26,390 bases of DNA from Lachnospiraceae bacterium. Lineage in GTDB: Bacteria > Bacillota_A > Clostridia > Lachnospirales > Lachnospiraceae. Shown piece by piece: positions 25,601 through 26,390 of the stretch. How positions within the stretch are numbered: the stretch's first letter is position 1; every line of letters begins with the position of its first letter. The stretch spans positions 1 through 26,390 of the forward strand of contig VSNT01000041.1 of NCBI GenBank assembly GCA_009774465.1, in the 5' to 3' direction. Made by a program: the position numbers and the translations under genes. Under the pieces are notes generated by a model, which did not search any database, was not told where the DNA came from, and was given only the letters and a program-made list of their open reading frames with translations.

Positions 25601-26390
25601 ATAAAAACGGACAGAATCTGTACTTTACCTATCAGGGAGAGTATCCGGAAACAATGACAACATCCTTTGGGCGTGTGGTCAGTTTCATATTTGATGAGGG
25701 AAAACTGGCGCAGATAAGCGATGATACGGGACGCAGCATCGGTTACCGTTACGAAGAAGACCTTCTGACAGAAGTAATCCACATGGATGGGGGAGTAAGC
25801 CGCTATGCCTATTCAGAGGAAGGATATCTGATCCGTCCCACCGACCAGACCGGGCTTGCCTATCTTACCAACGAATATGATGAGAAGGGAAGAGTGGTCT
25901 TACAGAGGCTTGCAAACGGGGATACCTACCGGGCAGTCTACTGCGACAGGGAACGAAAAGTCCGTATGGAATACAGTGCTTATCCGGGCTGGAAGGAATA
26001 CCGTTATGATGAGAGGATGGCAATATGTGAGGTCATCTATCCGGATGGAAGCAGGAAACTTTATGATTATGATGAGAAGGGGAACCGTGTCCTTGAGACA
26101 GACCAGCTGGAAAGGAACACCCGCTGGCTGTATGATGAACAGGGGCATTTAATCAAAGAGACAAAGCCGGAAGGGCTTGAAACGGAATACTTCTATGACG
26201 AGGCAGGGGATCTTGTATGCGTCCGGGACAACGGAGGCAGGGAGAAGCTCCTTACCTATGATGCCTGCCACAATCTGATTCAGAGAAAGATAAAGACAGA
26301 GGAAGGACATTTTCAGGAGCAGTCCTATGCCTATGACGCCAAAGGGCGCCTTGTTAAGGAAACAGACGGGGAAGGCCATGAAACCTGCTA
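22687..26390 (+). CDS. VgrG-Rhs fusion, 3' end outside window
   Basis: The frame is open from ATG 22687 to the right edge (1234 codons) with AAGGAGGAGG (22668-22677) 9 bases upstream. Domains in order: gp27-like (1-275) with QYEETDWTFLKR (about 150-161); OB-fold (about 280-351, KWFTYAIETSNFYCMPEEG); Gly/Ser linker (about 356-428); beta-helix spike (about 451-551); a charged helix (about 558-614); a hydrophobic, Ala/Val-rich segment (about 616-655); and an Rhs start (about 848-905) with EPVDAATGAFLMTKTDMLLPD and LERSYRS typical of DUF6531. YD-type repeats run from about 956 to the edge (YDEKGRV, YDYDEKGNRV, YDEAGDLV). This is probably a toxin-delivering spike; the toxic C-terminal domain is beyond the window. 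Confidence 0.9.
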   Translation, partial: MMLTYHNLNIEIQMEGIISIASLHIMQRLNEHGKAMIRALVEEEKAPEMVEQAAGSLSVRISRRDEKKQTVFCGKIEEIRTEKENGLFYLYMDFSGYTREWDLTDKSQSYCKGNDTYEQVLNKALSEYGKAQIRDEATGGARIPGILMQYEETDWTFLKRLASHFSTFVLADNTAEYGKAYFGIPHMDHGTVLEEEEYTLLKGKERYEKLEDAGDLMPQEMMSWRLRSLKHMQFGEQVMLGHIETVVTAVDIRTRQEDLVYEYELSRRKGILTSRKTNPRIYGMSIPATVKERKGNQVRVHLDIDPSYEPSGDLKWFTYAIETSNFYCMPEEGSRVHIYFPSHEEQSAMAVHALRMGGSSGSGAGAGSGGASGGSHVPSGSSQSGGGGSSYSGSGSTGSSGSSGGGAGSGTSAPTGGGTGGGSMPAGGAAMAAAAAEKEEQQEEEKDPDYKVFSDPSGSYLELAPYGITFSPGNGSTAMMLQKTGSLSLSGLFINFFSDKGNILVGTGKKGNVETVYVEAEESIQMSLKGGDSQITMNEETNIIATFVRKDAELKNPAQPLASEVRSSLTATDAQDRADANAKSKEGLMEQAEKMKEELLAEKEKEAQSKIRSGILSILTVVATVAVVVATGGAALPLAVAIGATATFKTASAVADIAEGVSDLNKVKNGDISQSYNFMRDGLFGGNESLYEGAKAINDMVFGFVTGKAIAGNLAQIENANKVVKTVNAANKFLENNKGYKYALNIGQDVISSCINDYVQTGTINPLNVATSVVSGTLKGFGMSNLRFNCGNELFNNNFVRKTVNVAMQTTFATGIDYAGSLITGEPFDLSASVTQNMFVSALGEVFAEPVDAATGAFLMTKTDMLLPDVADSIRLERSYRSTGQRNGWLGRGWRFSYESRIYRDKDIFHVQLPMGYVAAFTQSGGEFIDTIGSGRFTLRVDTMAGRWHVTDRHQHKNYCYNEKGLLESVSDKNGQNLYFTYQGEYPETMTTSFGRVVSFIFDEGKLAQISDDTGRSIGYRYEEDLLTEVIHMDGGVSRYAYSEEGYLIRPTDQTGLAYLTNEYDEKGRVVLQRLANGDTYRAVYCDRERKVRMEYSAYPGWKEYRYDERMAICEVIYPDGSRKLYDYDEKGNRVLETDQLERNTRWLYDEQGHLIKETKPEGLETEYFYDEAGDLVCVRDNGGREKLLTYDACHNLIQRKIKTEEGHFQEQSYAYDAKGRLVKETDGEGHETC
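23755..23970 (+). repeat. Gly/Ser-coding low-complexity repeat in VgrG-Rhs
   Basis: About 72 codons rich in Gly and Ser between OB-fold and spike, matching the position of the tracts at 18361-18590 and 20041-20290. Codon use is mixed (GGC, GGA, GGT, AGC, TCC), so the tract is old or shuffled rather than a recent simple expansion. Confidence 0.75.

Noticed and set aside
1..26390. tRNA or rRNA genes, insertion sequences, or CRISPR arrays
   Set aside because: I saw no cloverleaf, rRNA segment, transposase gene, terminal inverted repeats or regular repeat-spacer pattern by eye; a tRNA scan would be decisive.

Overview
The window comes from a low-to-moderate G+C Gram-positive bacterium, most likely a clostridial (Lachnospiraceae-type) Firmicute. 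The signs are strong AAGGAGG-type ribosome binding sites, some GTG and TTG starts, and a complete agr peptide-pheromone module. No species can be named from sequence alone. Every gene I support lies on the + strand, packed with short gaps or 4-base overlaps, and no gene-free stretch exceeds about 200 bases.

Region 1 (1-1748) is a quorum-sensing module. It holds the 3' part of an AgrC-type sensor kinase, an intrinsic terminator, and an intergenic region with a 20-bp-period direct repeat and a possible promoter. A short agrD pheromone gene (996-1142) and agrB follow. No agrA response regulator is in the window.

Region 2 (1752-26390) starts 3 bases after agrB and reads as one long operon for a contractile injection system related to type VI secretion systems and phage tails. 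In order it encodes: a membrane-anchored von Willebrand A protein; a 720-aa sheath candidate; two tandem tube (Hcp-like) proteins; a J-domain gene broken by TGA; two FHA proteins; two PP2C-like proteins that lack a metal-binding Asp; an Hsp70/actin-fold ATPase with a SAP-like N-terminus; four unrecognised proteins at a baseplate-like position; two VgrG-like spikes; a pentapeptide-repeat protein; an Imm11-like protein; a DUF4280/PAAR-like tip gene interrupted by TAG; and a VgrG-Rhs fusion that runs off the right edge.

Working model (inference): the pheromone circuit and the injection machine share a transcript, so the machine would be made at high cell density and pheromone production would rise with it. 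FHA and PP2C-like proteins suggest control by phosphorylation or by phosphopeptide reading. The Hsp70-like ATPase, with its damaged J partner, may assist assembly or sheath turnover, since no ClpV is visible here. The Rhs fusion is the probable toxin-delivering spike; its toxic tip is outside the window. The two nonsense codons, in the J-domain gene and the PAAR-like gene, suggest early decay, recoding or sequence error and should be verified first.
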